In this document: positions 12,379 through 21,649 of the stretch, piece by piece | Numbering within the stretch: the first letter of the stretch is position 1 | Layout of the letters: each line of letters begins with the position of its first letter | Origin: Mesostigma viride | Lineage: Eukaryota; Streptophyta; Mesostigmatophyceae; Mesostigmatales; Mesostigmataceae | Direction: 5' to 3' | NCBI GenBank assembly: GCA_009746045.1 | Contig: RPFO01002309.1 | Location: 1 to 24,103, forward strand | Length of the DNA: 24,103 nucleotides | The notes under the pieces: generated by a model | Told to the model about the DNA's origin: nothing | Seen by the model: only the letters and a program-made list of their open reading frames with translations | Databases searched by the model: none | Translations under genes and position numbers: made by a program

Positions 12379-12927
12379 CCTTGATCGTTACAAGTTGCTG
12401 TCGACGGCTATGGAGTTTAATTCATCCCACCCATTCTTAATAAATTCCTTTGCATTGCGGCTAGGGGCCGAGCATGCATTGTGCAAGGGCCAATTGGCCC
12501 AGTGCCTAGCACCGCTCCGTGGGTACTTTGACAGTAATTAGCATTGGTCAAGTGCGCGTACTTTGTCAGTAATTAAATTTGCACAAGTCCCGAGCACCGT
12601 GTCATACGCCCTTACTTCTGTCGTACGCAGTACCGGCGCGGCGTTAGGCGTGTTTCTGTGCAAAGTCCCGAATTTTCACCAAGTCCTGGGCACTAAGGGG
12701 GCCGTGCTAGTAAGTGTAGCTCCTAAACGGCTAAGTCTTTTTGAATTCTGTCACTTGCACCCTGTTTTGTATGCTCAGTATATGCTACGTACCTATTGCA
12801 TTTGTTAATTGGCCTATTTATAATGCATGAGATGTGAGGACTCTTTGTTTACGTAAACGCTTTTATTAGAAAATAAAATACAGTAATCATTTCAACACTC
12901 CTTTTCTCAATGTAGGAGTGGAAGTAC
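12379..12927. other. Spacer between acidic-protein gene and F-box-like gene (left arm)
   Basis: AT-rich, no gene. It contains two short internally related segments (AATTACTGTCAAAGTAC and AATTACTGACAAAGTACGCGCAC in the gene direction), a CCAATTGG palindrome near 12490, a TATAAATA (mirror of 22956-22963), and the sequence ACGGCTAAGT near 12727, which recurs near 13958. The AATAAA of the F-box-like gene falls here (mirror of 22911-22916). A variant motif CTCCGTGGG occurs near 12510. The mirror copy is 22851-23399. Confidence 0.6.
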
Positions 12928-13646
12928 TTATTTGTACATCGCATGCGCCTTCCTCCGTTCATGGCTTGGCTTCAAAAGGCTGCACTCCCTGCAGCTGACA
13001 TAGCCATTGGCCAGTTGGTTCTTCCACACGTCTAACTCCCAATTGCACAGTTCCTCCATCTTCTGCATCCGGGGGGGCGGTGGTGAGGAGCCACGCTTGT
13101 CTCGAGGGCCTTGCGCACCGCCTCCTTCATGCGATTGATGAGCTCGAGCCCGTGCTCTTCTGCCGTGCGTTCCTTCTCGAGATCCGGCACGGACTTGATG
13201 TACTCGTGAGCGACAAGGTCAGCGTCGTGTCCGAAGACGATGACAGCCCAGAACATCTTGTCAAACACATTCTGGGCAAGGCACGCCAGATGCTTCCTGT
13301 AGCAGTGAGCCTCGGCGACCCACCTCTTCGCTTGACGGAGAAAGATATAGGGCTTCTTGCCAATCAGCAACCGCTTGCACATCTTGAGATCGCATGAAGT
13401 CATGTGGCGCAGCTCGCCAGGGTTCCTTCGGCGTCTGCGGGAGCGCATCTGAATCTCCTTCTCAATGGCATTCAGCAGCTCAGTGGCTTCGATCGTCTTT
13501 TCCTCTTTCACCTTCTCAAACTGGACCTGCGTGGCCTTGTTGATTCCACACAGTTTGGGCCACGAGAGCTCCACGAGGCGGTGCACGATTTCTGCAGGCA
13601 GGCTGTCGAAGGTGGCAGCCATAGCTGGTTTCGCGGAGTCAGCCAT
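12928..13646 (-). CDS. F-box-like small protein, left-arm copy with likely C-tract frameshift
   Basis: Mirror of 22132-22850, identical in protein (one synonymous difference at 13149). Starts at the ATG at 13646. The continuous frame stops at 13032, but the other frame stays open to TAA at 12928 with codons typical of the neighbours, and the break coincides with a G7 run (C7 on the coding strand) at about 13071-13077. Full description is under the right-arm copy. Confidence 0.5.
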
Positions 13647-14129
13647 AGCTGTTTTCGTGGTAGTGGTGGATGGAGAGGAGGATAGCTGCGAGAGTTGTTG
13701 CGTCTCGCGACTTAATAGACGAAGGGATATCCACAGCTGCCACGGGATTGGTCCGCGTCCTGTGGATAAGCGCGGCGCGAGCGCGACGCGCGCGTCCTGT
13801 GGATAAGCGCGGCGCAAATACGGAACGGCGCGGCGCGAGTACGGACCGGTGCACGTCCACGGGATTCTGCCACGTGGCACGTGCCATTCCCCGTGGTGAC
13901 GGCGCCAGAAGTATAAATATAAAACCGCGCCAAATTCAAATTTTTGCCAAGTCTCAACGGCTAAGTATTATTAAATTTGGACACTTGGGACGTGTGCAAT
14001 TGTTAATTTTACTTTGATTGCAAGCATGGAAAATAAGACATGATGTTCGTGTGAATTGTTTTCATTAAAAATATAATTACTCTTTAATTGTACACAAGTC
14101 CACGGGACTAGAGAGATTCTCTGAACTAT
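13647..14129. promoter_or_regulatory. Spacer with promoter motifs, left arm
   Basis: Mirror of 21650-22131. On the minus strand it holds the 5' region of the F-box-like gene: two TTATCCACAGGACGCG repeats, three CCACGGG-type motifs and a TATTAAG about 70 bp before the ATG. It also holds an AT-rich segment with ACGGCTAAGT and the 3' region of the double-RING gene with an ATTAAA signal and a CCCGTGG-type motif. A C4 run at 13889-13892 is C3 in the right arm. Confidence 0.6.
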
Positions 14130-15394
14130 TTACAGGGCACGCGGGGCGGCCAGTTGGTTCATGACAGCTGCATAGCAGGACTCTGCGGAGTCGTAGCGGA
14201 AAAACGGGAAGCACAGGTCGTGCTTGGAGTCCTTGCCCTCGCAGATGGGGCAGGAGACACTCTTGGTGCCAGCCTCCCGCAGAGTGTCGAGGACGCACTC
14301 GCTGCAGACGACGTCGTTGTCGATGCTGTGGCCGTTGGCGGTGAAGAGGTAGTGCGCCTTCTTGTTGCACACCTTGCAGGTCTTGGAGGGCACGTCCAAC
14401 TGGTGGTTGCAGCCCATCTGCTTGCTGGCAGCCTTGACGCCGCAGAACTTGTTCTTCAGATGCTCGAACTCCTTGGTGCCGGGAGTGACGGTGCTGGTGA
14501 GGTTGGACTCGGACAGCGTGAAAGAGACGAAGCTGAGGTGGGAGACATAGTTGCGCTTCTCGCACTCCCACTTGATCCTGGAGATCTCCTTGGTGAAGTC
14601 GCTCTTGAAGTTCTCGATGTCGACCTTGGGCTTCTTGATGGCGTCGTTGAACAGCCCGCAAGACCTCAGGTAGTCGTTTGTGTCCTCCTGCTTCCTCTTG
14701 TAGCCACCGCGAAGAAAGGGCTGGTCGCGCTCCTCGACCTTGACGTTGACCTTGCCAGGGTCGGTGGGGCCGGTGAGAGCAAAGTTCGGCTCAGAGACGG
14801 TGTAGGTGCCTGGCGTGGGCCACTTGATGAACTCGGCGGTGTCCTCCATATCCGGGTAGATCTGGAGCAGCTCGGGGAACCTCTTCTTCGTCCGCTCGTG
14901 CTCGAACGCGAACTGCTCGAATGCGGGGTCCCAGCAGCTGATGCAGTGCTCGGCCTTGCCGTTGCAGTCGATCTTGAGGAGATCCACACGAGTCGGCTTC
15001 TTGCACTTGGCGCAGTCCTTCGTGGGGATGCTCTTCAGCATGTTGTTCTGCTGAAGGTACTCGCACGAGTCGCAGAAATGGCCGTCGCAGGGGAAAAGCT
15101 GTGATTGTTGCGCATCTTGTAATCCTCGTCAAACTCGCAGAAGTGCTTGAGAGACCTCATCTTGTCGCAGCCGACGCAGCGAATGCGCTTCTTGTTCATC
15201 ATGATGTTGCTCGTCTCGTAGTGATCCATCATGTCGTTCAAAACGCTGCGAGAAGCCTCAGGAAGGTGGACTTCGCATGCATGCTCGCCGGTGACTGGGT
15301 GGAAAAGAATGTTGAAGTGGCGAGTTTTCTTGACTTTGGGAGCACTGTGCGGCCCACGCTGGCGAGGAGCAGAGATGGCGGAGGAGGTAGCCAT
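14130..15394 (-). pseudogene. Double RING-like zinc protein, frameshifted left-arm copy
   Basis: Mirror of the intact gene at 20384-21649, from ATG 15394 to stop 14130. One C is missing between 15089 and 15090 relative to the right arm, at the edge of a G4 run and next to the codons of the first zinc cluster. This splits the frame into 15394-15035 and 15041-14130. Everything else in the coding region matches. Because the change is a single base by a homopolymer in an otherwise identical copy, a sequencing or consensus error is as likely as real inactivation. TATAAAT for this copy is at 15473-15479. Confidence 0.7.
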
Positions 15395-15472
15395 TGGAGC
15401 TGGTTGGTTTTGGTTGCTGAGAGAGCTGGGTGGATGCGAGTGGGATGCGAGGCGAGGTGGTGCAAGTCCTGC

Positions 15473-15479
15473 ATTTATA
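15473..15479 (-). promoter_or_regulatory. TATA box of left double-RING gene
   Basis: TATAAAT on the minus strand, 79 bp before the ATG at 15394. It is immediately preceded by a CCACGGG / CCCGTGG inverted pair. The right-arm counterpart is at 20299-20305. Confidence 0.7.
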
Positions 15480-15589
15480 CCCACGGGGCTGCAATTCCCG
15501 TGGTCTAGAAGAATTCAGCAGATCGACGGCTCGTGGCTCGCCACGAGGTTTGTAACGGGAAACGGTATGACGGTTACGAGGAAAATTTT

Positions 15590-16025
15590 CCCGTGGCCAT
15601 ACATTTTGAGCGTTATTTTGCCACGGGATTTGTAACGTAAAAAATCTTTCCCCGTGGCAAAAATATCCGACAGTTACTTTGCCGCGGGACCGGAATCGGA
15701 TTTTTTTCTGTCCCCGTGGACGGATATTTTCGAGCGTTATTTTGCCACGGGATTTGTAACGTAAAAATCTTTCCCGTGGCAAAAATATCCGACAGTTACT
15801 TTGCCACGGGGCCGAATCGGTTTTTTTTCTGTCCCCGTGGACGGATATTTTCGAGCGTTATTTTGCCACGGGATTTGTAACGTAAAAATTCTTTCCCCGT
15901 GGCAAAATATCCGACAGTTACTCTGCCACGGGGCTCAAAACCGAAAATCCTTAATCCCCGTGGACGGATATTTCTGACCGTTATGCTGCCACGGGATTTG
16001 TAACGTAAAAAAACGCGTCCCGTGG
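15590..16025. promoter_or_regulatory. Alternating CCACGGG motif array, left arm
   Basis: Mirror of the array at 19754-20188. Fifteen CCACGGG sites in strictly alternating orientation (one is CCCGCGG type) about 30.6 bp apart, embedded in four copies of a 121-124 bp unit. CGTTAT/CGTTA anchors lie at 15611, 15735, 15856 and 15979. It lies between the divergent double-RING gene (minus) and the RING/TRAF gene (plus), so it could control both. Confidence 0.85.
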
Positions 16026-16142
16026 ATAAGGTTTCGGCGCATAAACGACGAACGCGCTTCCACGTAGCCAGATTGCCCGTGCAAGACCACGTAGATAGCC
16101 TGGCAGCCACGGGACCGTCTCGTCAACCAAGGCCTGCGCAGG

Positions 16143-16148
16143 TATAAA
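16143..16148 (+). promoter_or_regulatory. TATA box of left RING/TRAF gene
   Basis: TATAAA 80 bp before the ATG at 16223, followed by a CT-rich leader. The same TATA-to-ATG distance is seen at the double-RING gene. Confidence 0.75.
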
Positions 16149-16222
16149 GACCAGACTTCCTCGTCTCCTCGCCACTCGCTCACCTCACATCAGCTCAGCA
16201 CACCAAAACTCTCTCACTGGAT

Positions 16223-17407
16223 ATGGCTTCCCGCCCCAGATACGCAGCTAGCTACAACTTTGGCCGTGGTGTTACTGGAGCTAGTGGCAGTGGCAGTGGA
16301 AGTGGCAGGGGAAAGCGACGTGCTGCGAGGAACACGGCTACTGGAGAAGCAGGTTTGTGACGAGCCTTTGTTTTTTTGCACCCAAAAGCGCTTTTTCTTG
16401 TCGTTTCCGCCTTTTGGTACTCATTTCTTGTTATGTTTTCTTGCCCCCACACACCCGTGCATGCAGAACTGACCGCTGAACAACGGCAGCTTCACAGGGC
16501 TAACAAGCCTGTGCCCGTGCACGATAATCACGGGGACTTCGACACAAGAAACAACGTGTTTCCCTATCTGGAGAACACTTTCAAGGTGGCGAAGCTCGTC
16601 CTGGACTTGAGCAAGATCGAATGCGCCATTTGCGCGGAGGAGAGAGACAAGTATGTCACTCTCATGCTGGAGAACGAGCCCGCGCACGCATGCTCCATCA
16701 TCATCTGCGACACCTGTGCCACTACCAAGCTTCACACGTTCAGAAACCAGTGCCCGCAGTGCCGCAAGCCGCTGAGCTCGTCTGGGCAGCTGTTCGTCCC
16801 CAACCCGCAGCTCAACAGCCTGGCGTCGAGGACGCAGTACAGGGCCTGCGAACACCCCGGCTGCTTTACGATCATCCCAAGCAACATGATGGCGGCGCAC
16901 GAGGAGGAGTGCGAGTACAACGTCTACACCTGTGGCAACACCGTCTCGTTCCGCCTGCTGGACAACGAGACGCTTTCTTCCAAGATGTGCTGCGGCTATG
17001 AGGGCAAGAAACGCGCCGTCGAGGAGCACATGGAGACTTGCCCGGAGGCTGAGTCTGCGAAGAAGCTTAGCGCAATGATGGGCGTGTTTGACAAGGTGGA
17101 GGCGCTCTCAGCTGCAATGGAGCGCGACAGCCCAGACGTCTTCAAGCGCATGGCTCAGTTGTTTGGGGTGACCACGGAGAAGGCCAGGCGCATCCTTGCC
17201 AGCCTGCCTGGAGCGAGTGCTGCCGGCCCTTCTTCCCAGCGTGCTCCTCGTCCAGGGGAAGCAGTGGACACAGCAATCCCCGTCGACGCCCCCACTGACC
17301 CAATCAGTGATCTCGTGGACGCCATAGACGCTGACGTTGCTGCACAGGGCGTCGACGACGAGGCTGCAGACCCCACCTGGACTCCGGCTGGCAACCAGGA
17401 CGACTGA
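16223..17407 (+). CDS. Spliced RING plus TRAF-type zinc-finger protein, left-arm copy
   Basis: Probable E3 ubiquitin ligase by domain type. Exon 1 is 16223-16352 and exon 2 is 16467-17407; 130 + 941 nt = 1071, giving 356 residues. Exon 1 encodes a Ser/Gly run and a basic GRGKRRAARN, a possible nuclear signal. The RING-type cluster is C96-x2-C99, H117-x-C119, C124-x2-C127, C139-x2-C142. TRAF-type fingers follow: C171-x4-C176-x11-H188-x3-C192, and C219 with H231-x3-C235. The remainder has a helical segment and an acidic, Pro-rich tail rich in Asp and Ala. RING followed by TRAF-type fingers is the arrangement of TRAF/SIAH-like substrate-recruiting ligases; the substrate is unknown. The start is supported by the TATA box at 16143 and the frame-restoring intron. 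Identical to the right-arm copy. Confidence 0.75.
16353..16466 (+). other. 114-nt GT-AG intron in RING/TRAF gene
   Basis: Donor GCAG|GTTTGT, T-rich and C-rich interior (runs of T7 and CCCCCAC), acceptor CGTGCATGCAG. Phase 1: G plus AA makes Glu. Splicing removes an in-frame TGA six bases into the intron and joins exons into 357 codons including stop. The mirror intron is 19313-19426. Confidence 0.8.
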
Positions 17408-17889
17408 ACAGTTACAGCTGACAGCATTGGATGTCAAAAACCCCTCTAGTTTAGAGACAAGGGCCATAGTTAGAAACCAGCCCATCCACGGGGTTTAGGT
17501 GACAGGCAGTAGAAGAAACACCCCACACACTGGGGACTTGGACAGGAAAGATGTGGATGTTTGTAATAAAGATGTGGATGTTTGCAAAACCAGTTTGAAA
17601 AAATATCTAAGCTGCACATTAGTATAAGTATGGTAAGTTTCCAGCAGGCCACGTGGCAGCCACAAAGCCCGATCCCCGTGGTAGCCGGCGCAGTACGGAT
17701 CCCGTAGGAATCCACGAGATATTTCGAGATATTTCCGAGATATTTTAGATATTTTCAGATATTTTGAAAATATCCCAGGGACCCCGTGGACTCCCAGGGG
17801 AATCGTAACCGAAAATCGGACTCGCGGCCGGCGATCGGAGGAGCCACCACGGGAAAATCCCGTTTTTTTTTCGGGTGTGTCCTCAGAAC
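17408..17889. other. Gene-free inner end of left arm
   Basis: From the RING/TRAF stop to the palindrome centre. It holds a direct repeat AAAGATGTGGATGTTTG (near 17548 and 17569) spanning an AATAAA poly(A) signal at 17565-17570. Three CCACGGG-type motifs lie further in, with a run of five to six GATATTTC/GATATTTT words at 17718-17775 (period about 11 bp), and at the tip CGGGAAAATCCCG plus T9 followed by CGGGTGTGTCC. A 135-residue open frame crosses the centre symmetrically; it is a palindrome by-product. Confidence 0.6.
17565..17570 (+). terminator. Poly(A) signal of left RING/TRAF gene
   Basis: AATAAA 158 bp after the stop at 17407, between two copies of a 16-17 bp direct repeat. The mirror copy is at 18209-18214. 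Confidence 0.6.
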
Positions 17890-18371
17890 GTTCTGAGGAC
17901 ACACCCGAAAAAAAAACGGGATTTTCCCGTGGTGGCTCCTCCGATCGCCGGCCGCGAGTCCGATTTTCGGTTACGATTCCCCTGGGAGTCCACGGGGTCC
18001 CTGGGATATTTTCAAAATATCTGAAAATATCTAAAATATCTCGGAAATATCTCGAAATATCTCGTGGATTCCTACGGGATCCGTACTGCGCCGGCTACCA
18101 CGGGGATCGGGCTTTGTGGCTGCCACGTGGCCTGCTGGAAACTTACCATACTTATACTAATGTGCAGCTTAGATATTTTTTCAAACTGGTTTTGCAAACA
18201 TCCACATCTTTATTACAAACATCCACATCTTTCCTGTCCAAGTCCCCAGTGTGTGGGGTGTTTCTTCTACTGCCTGTCACCTAAACCCCGTGGATGGGCT
18301 GGTTTCTAACTATGGCCCTTGTCTCTAAACTAGAGGGGTTTTTGACATCCAATGCTGTCAGCTGTAACTGT

Positions 18372-19556
18372 TCAGTCGTCCTGGTTGCCAGCCGGAGTCC
18401 AGGTGGGGTCTGCAGCCTCGTCGTCGACGCCCTGTGCAGCAACGTCAGCGTCTATGGCGTCCACGAGATCACTGATTGGGTCAGTGGGGGCGTCGACGGG
18501 GATTGCTGTGTCCACTGCTTCCCCTGGACGAGGAGCACGCTGGGAAGAAGGGCCGGCAGCACTCGCTCCAGGCAGGCTGGCAAGGATGCGCCTGGCCTTC
18601 TCCGTGGTCACCCCAAACAACTGAGCCATGCGCTTGAAGACGTCTGGGCTGTCGCGCTCCATTGCAGCTGAGAGCGCCTCCACCTTGTCAAACACGCCCA
18701 TCATTGCGCTAAGCTTCTTCGCAGACTCAGCCTCCGGGCAAGTCTCCATGTGCTCCTCGACGGCGCGTTTCTTGCCCTCATAGCCGCAGCACATCTTGGA
18801 AGAAAGCGTCTCGTTGTCCAGCAGGCGGAACGAGACGGTGTTGCCACAGGTGTAGACGTTGTACTCGCACTCCTCCTCGTGCGCCGCCATCATGTTGCTT
18901 GGGATGATCGTAAAGCAGCCGGGGTGTTCGCAGGCCCTGTACTGCGTCCTCGACGCCAGGCTGTTGAGCTGCGGGTTGGGGACGAACAGCTGCCCAGACG
19001 AGCTCAGCGGCTTGCGGCACTGCGGGCACTGGTTTCTGAACGTGTGAAGCTTGGTAGTGGCACAGGTGTCGCAGATGATGATGGAGCATGCGTGCGCGGG
19101 CTCGTTCTCCAGCATGAGAGTGACATACTTGTCTCTCTCCTCCGCGCAAATGGCGCATTCGATCTTGCTCAAGTCCAGGACGAGCTTCGCCACCTTGAAA
19201 GTGTTCTCCAGATAGGGAAACACGTTGTTTCTTGTGTCGAAGTCCCCGTGATTATCGTGCACGGGCACAGGCTTGTTAGCCCTGTGAAGCTGCCGTTGTT
19301 CAGCGGTCAGTTCTGCATGCACGGGTGTGTGGGGGCAAGAAAACATAACAAGAAATGAGTACCAAAAGGCGGAAACGACAAGAAAAAGCGCTTTTGGGTG
19401 CAAAAAAACAAAGGCTCGTCACAAACCTGCTTCTCCAGTAGCCGTGTTCCTCGCAGCACGTCGCTTTCCCCTGCCACTTCCACTGCCACTGCCACTAGCT
19501 CCAGTAACACCACGGCCAAAGTTGTAGCTAGCTGCGTATCTGGGGCGGGAAGCCAT
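18372..19556 (-). CDS. Spliced RING plus TRAF-type zinc-finger protein, right-arm copy
   Basis: Exact mirror of 16223-17407: ATG 19556, exon 1 19556-19427, intron 19426-19313, exon 2 19312-18372, 356 residues. RING cluster residues 96-142 and TRAF-type fingers at 171-192 and 219-235 are all preserved. TATA box (TATAAA on minus) is at 19631-19636 and the poly(A) signal at 18209-18214. It diverges from the double-RING gene across the alternating motif array, so the two may be co-expressed. Confidence 0.75.
19313..19426 (-). other. 114-nt GT-AG intron, right-arm RING/TRAF gene
   Basis: Mirror of 16353-16466, identical: phase-1 intron, donor GTTTGT, acceptor GCATGCAG. Confidence 0.8.
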
Positions 19557-19630
19557 ATCCAGTGAGAGAGTTTTGGTGTGCTGAGCTGATGTGAGGTGAG
19601 CGAGTGGCGAGGAGACGAGGAAGTCTGGTC

Positions 19631-19636
19631 TTTATA
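19631..19636 (-). promoter_or_regulatory. TATA box of right RING/TRAF gene
   Basis: TATAAA on the minus strand, 75 bp before the ATG at 19556, with a CT-rich leader between. Confidence 0.75.
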
Positions 19637-19753
19637 CCTGCGCAGGCCTTGGTTGACGAGACGGTCCCGTGGCTGCCAGGCTATCTACGTGGTCTTGCAC
19701 GGGCAATCTGGCTACGTGGAAGCGCGTTCGTCGTTTATGCGCCGAAACCTTAT

Positions 19754-20188
19754 CCACGGGACGCGTTTTTTTACGTTACAATCCCGTGGCAGCATAACGG
19801 TCAGAAATATCCGTCCACGGGGATTAAGGATTTTCGGTTTTGAGCCCCGTGGCAGAGTAACTGTCGGATATTTTGCCACGGGGAAAGAATTTTTACGTTA
19901 CAAATCCCGTGGCAAAATAACGCTCGAAAATATCCGTCCACGGGGACAGAAAAAAAACCGATTCGGCCCCGTGGCAAAGTAACTGTCGGATATTTTTGCC
20001 ACGGGAAAGATTTTTACGTTACAAATCCCGTGGCAAAATAACGCTCGAAAATATCCGTCCACGGGGACAGAAAAAAATCCGATTCCGGTCCCGCGGCAAA
20101 GTAACTGTCGGATATTTTTGCCACGGGGAAAGATTTTTTACGTTACAAATCCCGTGGCAAAATAACGCTCAAAATGTATGGCCACGGG
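19754..20188. promoter_or_regulatory. Alternating CCACGGG motif array, right arm
   Basis: CCACGGG and its reverse complement CCCGTGG alternate without exception. Sites start at 19754(+), 19783(-), 19815(+), 19846(-), 19876(+), 19906(-), 19938(+), 19968(-), 19999(+), 20027(-), 20059(+), 20090(-, CCCGCGG), 20121(+), 20151(-) and 20182(+). Spacings are 28-32 bp, mean 30.6, about three helical turns. Intervals are AT-rich and fall into recurring types (ATTTGTAACGTAAAAA, ATATCCGACAGTTAC, and A/T-run types), making a four-fold repeat of 121-124 bp. Outside the array the pattern decays into CTCGTGG at 20231 and CCACGAG at 20242, then one more exact pair at 20275 and 20291 beside the TATA box. Confidence 0.9.
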
Positions 20189-20298
20189 AAAATTTTCCTC
20201 GTAACCGTCATACCGTTTCCCGTTACAAACCTCGTGGCGAGCCACGAGCCGTCGATCTGCTGAATTCTTCTAGACCACGGGAATTGCAGCCCCGTGGG

Positions 20299-20305
20299 TA
20301 TAAAT
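20299..20305 (+). promoter_or_regulatory. TATA box of right double-RING gene
   Basis: TATAAAT 79 bp before the ATG at 20384. It directly follows a CCACGGG (20275) / CCCGTGG (20291) inverted pair, the closest approach of the motif to a core promoter. Confidence 0.75.
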
Positions 20306-20383
20306 GCAGGACTTGCACCACCTCGCCTCGCATCCCACTCGCATCCACCCAGCTCTCTCAGCAACCAAAACCAACCAGCTCCA

Positions 20384-21649
20384 ATGGCTACCTCCTCCGC
20401 CATCTCTGCTCCTCGCCAGCGTGGGCCGCACAGTGCTCCCAAAGTCAAGAAAACTCGCCACTTCAACATTCTTTTCCACCCAGTCACCGGCGAGCATGCA
20501 TGCGAAGTCCACCTTCCTGAGGCTTCTCGCAGCGTTTTGAACGACATGATGGATCACTACGAGACGAGCAACATCATGATGAACAAGAAGCGCATTCGCT
20601 GCGTCGGCTGCGACAAGATGAGGTCTCTCAAGCACTTCTGCGAGTTTGACGAGGATTACAAGATGCGCAACAATCACAGCTTTTCCCCGTGCGACGGCCA
20701 TTTCTGCGACTCGTGCGAGTACCTTCAGCAGAACAACATGCTGAAGAGCATCCCCACGAAGGACTGCGCCAAGTGCAAGAAGCCGACTCGTGTGGATCTC
20801 CTCAAGATCGACTGCAACGGCAAGGCCGAGCACTGCATCAGCTGCTGGGACCCCGCATTCGAGCAGTTCGCGTTCGAGCACGAGCGGACGAAGAAGAGGT
20901 TCCCCGAGCTGCTCCAGATCTACCCGGATATGGAGGACACCGCCGAGTTCATCAAGTGGCCCACGCCAGGCACCTACACCGTCTCTGAGCCGAACTTTGC
21001 TCTCACCGGCCCCACCGACCCTGGCAAGGTCAACGTCAAGGTCGAGGAGCGCGACCAGCCCTTTCTTCGCGGTGGCTACAAGAGGAAGCAGGAGGACACA
21101 AACGACTACCTGAGGTCTTGCGGGCTGTTCAACGACGCCATCAAGAAGCCCAAGGTCGACATCGAGAACTTCAAGAGCGACTTCACCAAGGAGATCTCCA
21201 GGATCAAGTGGGAGTGCGAGAAGCGCAACTATGTCTCCCACCTCAGCTTCGTCTCTTTCACGCTGTCCGAGTCCAACCTCACCAGCACCGTCACTCCCGG
21301 CACCAAGGAGTTCGAGCATCTGAAGAACAAGTTCTGCGGCGTCAAGGCTGCCAGCAAGCAGATGGGCTGCAACCACCAGTTGGACGTGCCCTCCAAGACC
21401 TGCAAGGTGTGCAACAAGAAGGCGCACTACCTCTTCACCGCCAACGGCCACAGCATCGACAACGACGTCGTCTGCAGCGAGTGCGTCCTCGACACTCTGC
21501 GGGAGGCTGGCACCAAGAGTGTCTCCTGCCCCATCTGCGAGGGCAAGGACTCCAAGCACGACCTGTGCTTCCCGTTTTTCCGCTACGACTCCGCAGAGTC
21601 CTGCTATGCAGCTGTCATGAACCAACTGGCCGCCCCGCGTGCCCTGTAA
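20384..21649 (+). CDS. Protein with two RING-like zinc clusters, intact copy
   Basis: 421 residues; the start is the first ATG after the TATA box, in a CCAATGGC context. The N-terminal cluster is C73-x2-C76, C103-x2-H106-x-C108-x2-C111-x16-C128-x2-C131, with C151-x2-C154 nearby. The C-terminal cluster is C340-x2-C343-x12-H356-x7-C364-x2-C367-x14-C382-x2-C385. Both fit the eight-ligand RING order approximately, so a ubiquitin-ligase role is plausible but not shown. The middle (about 160-330) is charged and of unknown fold, with a KRKQED basic patch. An ATTAAA lies at 21691 and a CCCGTGG in the 3' region at about 21673. It diverges from the RING/TRAF gene. The antisense strand is open over the whole gene because of the codon bias; I do not call it. 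The left copy lacks one base. Confidence 0.72.
   Translation: MATSSAISAPRQRGPHSAPKVKKTRHFNILFHPVTGEHACEVHLPEASRSVLNDMMDHYETSNIMMNKKRIRCVGCDKMRSLKHFCEFDEDYKMRNNHSFSPCDGHFCDSCEYLQQNNMLKSIPTKDCAKCKKPTRVDLLKIDCNGKAEHCISCWDPAFEQFAFEHERTKKRFPELLQIYPDMEDTAEFIKWPTPGTYTVSEPNFALTGPTDPGKVNVKVEERDQPFLRGGYKRKQEDTNDYLRSCGLFNDAIKKPKVDIENFKSDFTKEISRIKWECEKRNYVSHLSFVSFTLSESNLTSTVTPGTKEFEHLKNKFCGVKAASKQMGCNHQLDVPSKTCKVCNKKAHYLFTANGHSIDNDVVCSECVLDTLREAGTKSVSCPICEGKDSKHDLCFPFFRYDSAESCYAAVMNQLAAPRAL

Larger units (their letters stand above)
11719..17889 (+). repeat. Left arm of a 12.3-kb perfect-centre inverted repeat
   Basis: Reads as the reverse complement of 17890-24060. Mirror positions sum to 35779 near the centre and shift by one at each indel. 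Differences found: extra T in the run at 15997-15999; missing C between 15089 and 15090; extra C at 13889-13892; C at 13149 against T at 22629 on the mirrored strand (synonymous Gly); T at 12215 against G at 23564 (Asp/Gly); and three T at 12283-12285 against four A at 23493-23496. Four genes and all spacers are duplicated. Confidence 0.97.

Noticed and set aside
13032-13127. Extension of the F-box-like protein upstream to 13880 (GTG or in-frame leader)
   Set aside because: The extra N-terminal residues read through spacer repeats (TTATCCACAGG and CCCGTGG motifs) upstream of a TATTAAG; the ATG at 13646 fits the TATA spacing of the neighbours.
17495-18284. 135-residue frames crossing the palindrome centre on both strands
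   Set aside because: They are mirror images forced by the symmetry and overlap promoter-like, AT-repeat and poly(A) sequence.
19754-20188. CRISPR-like array
   Set aside because: The repeats are only 7 bp and invert at every step, the intervals recur instead of being unique, and no cas genes or prokaryotic features are present.
20270-21625. 451-residue antisense frame over the double-RING gene (also 14154-15104 in the left arm)
   Set aside because: Open because GC-rich third positions avoid stops on the opposite strand. The sense strand has ordered Cys/His ligands, a TATA box and a poly(A) signal.
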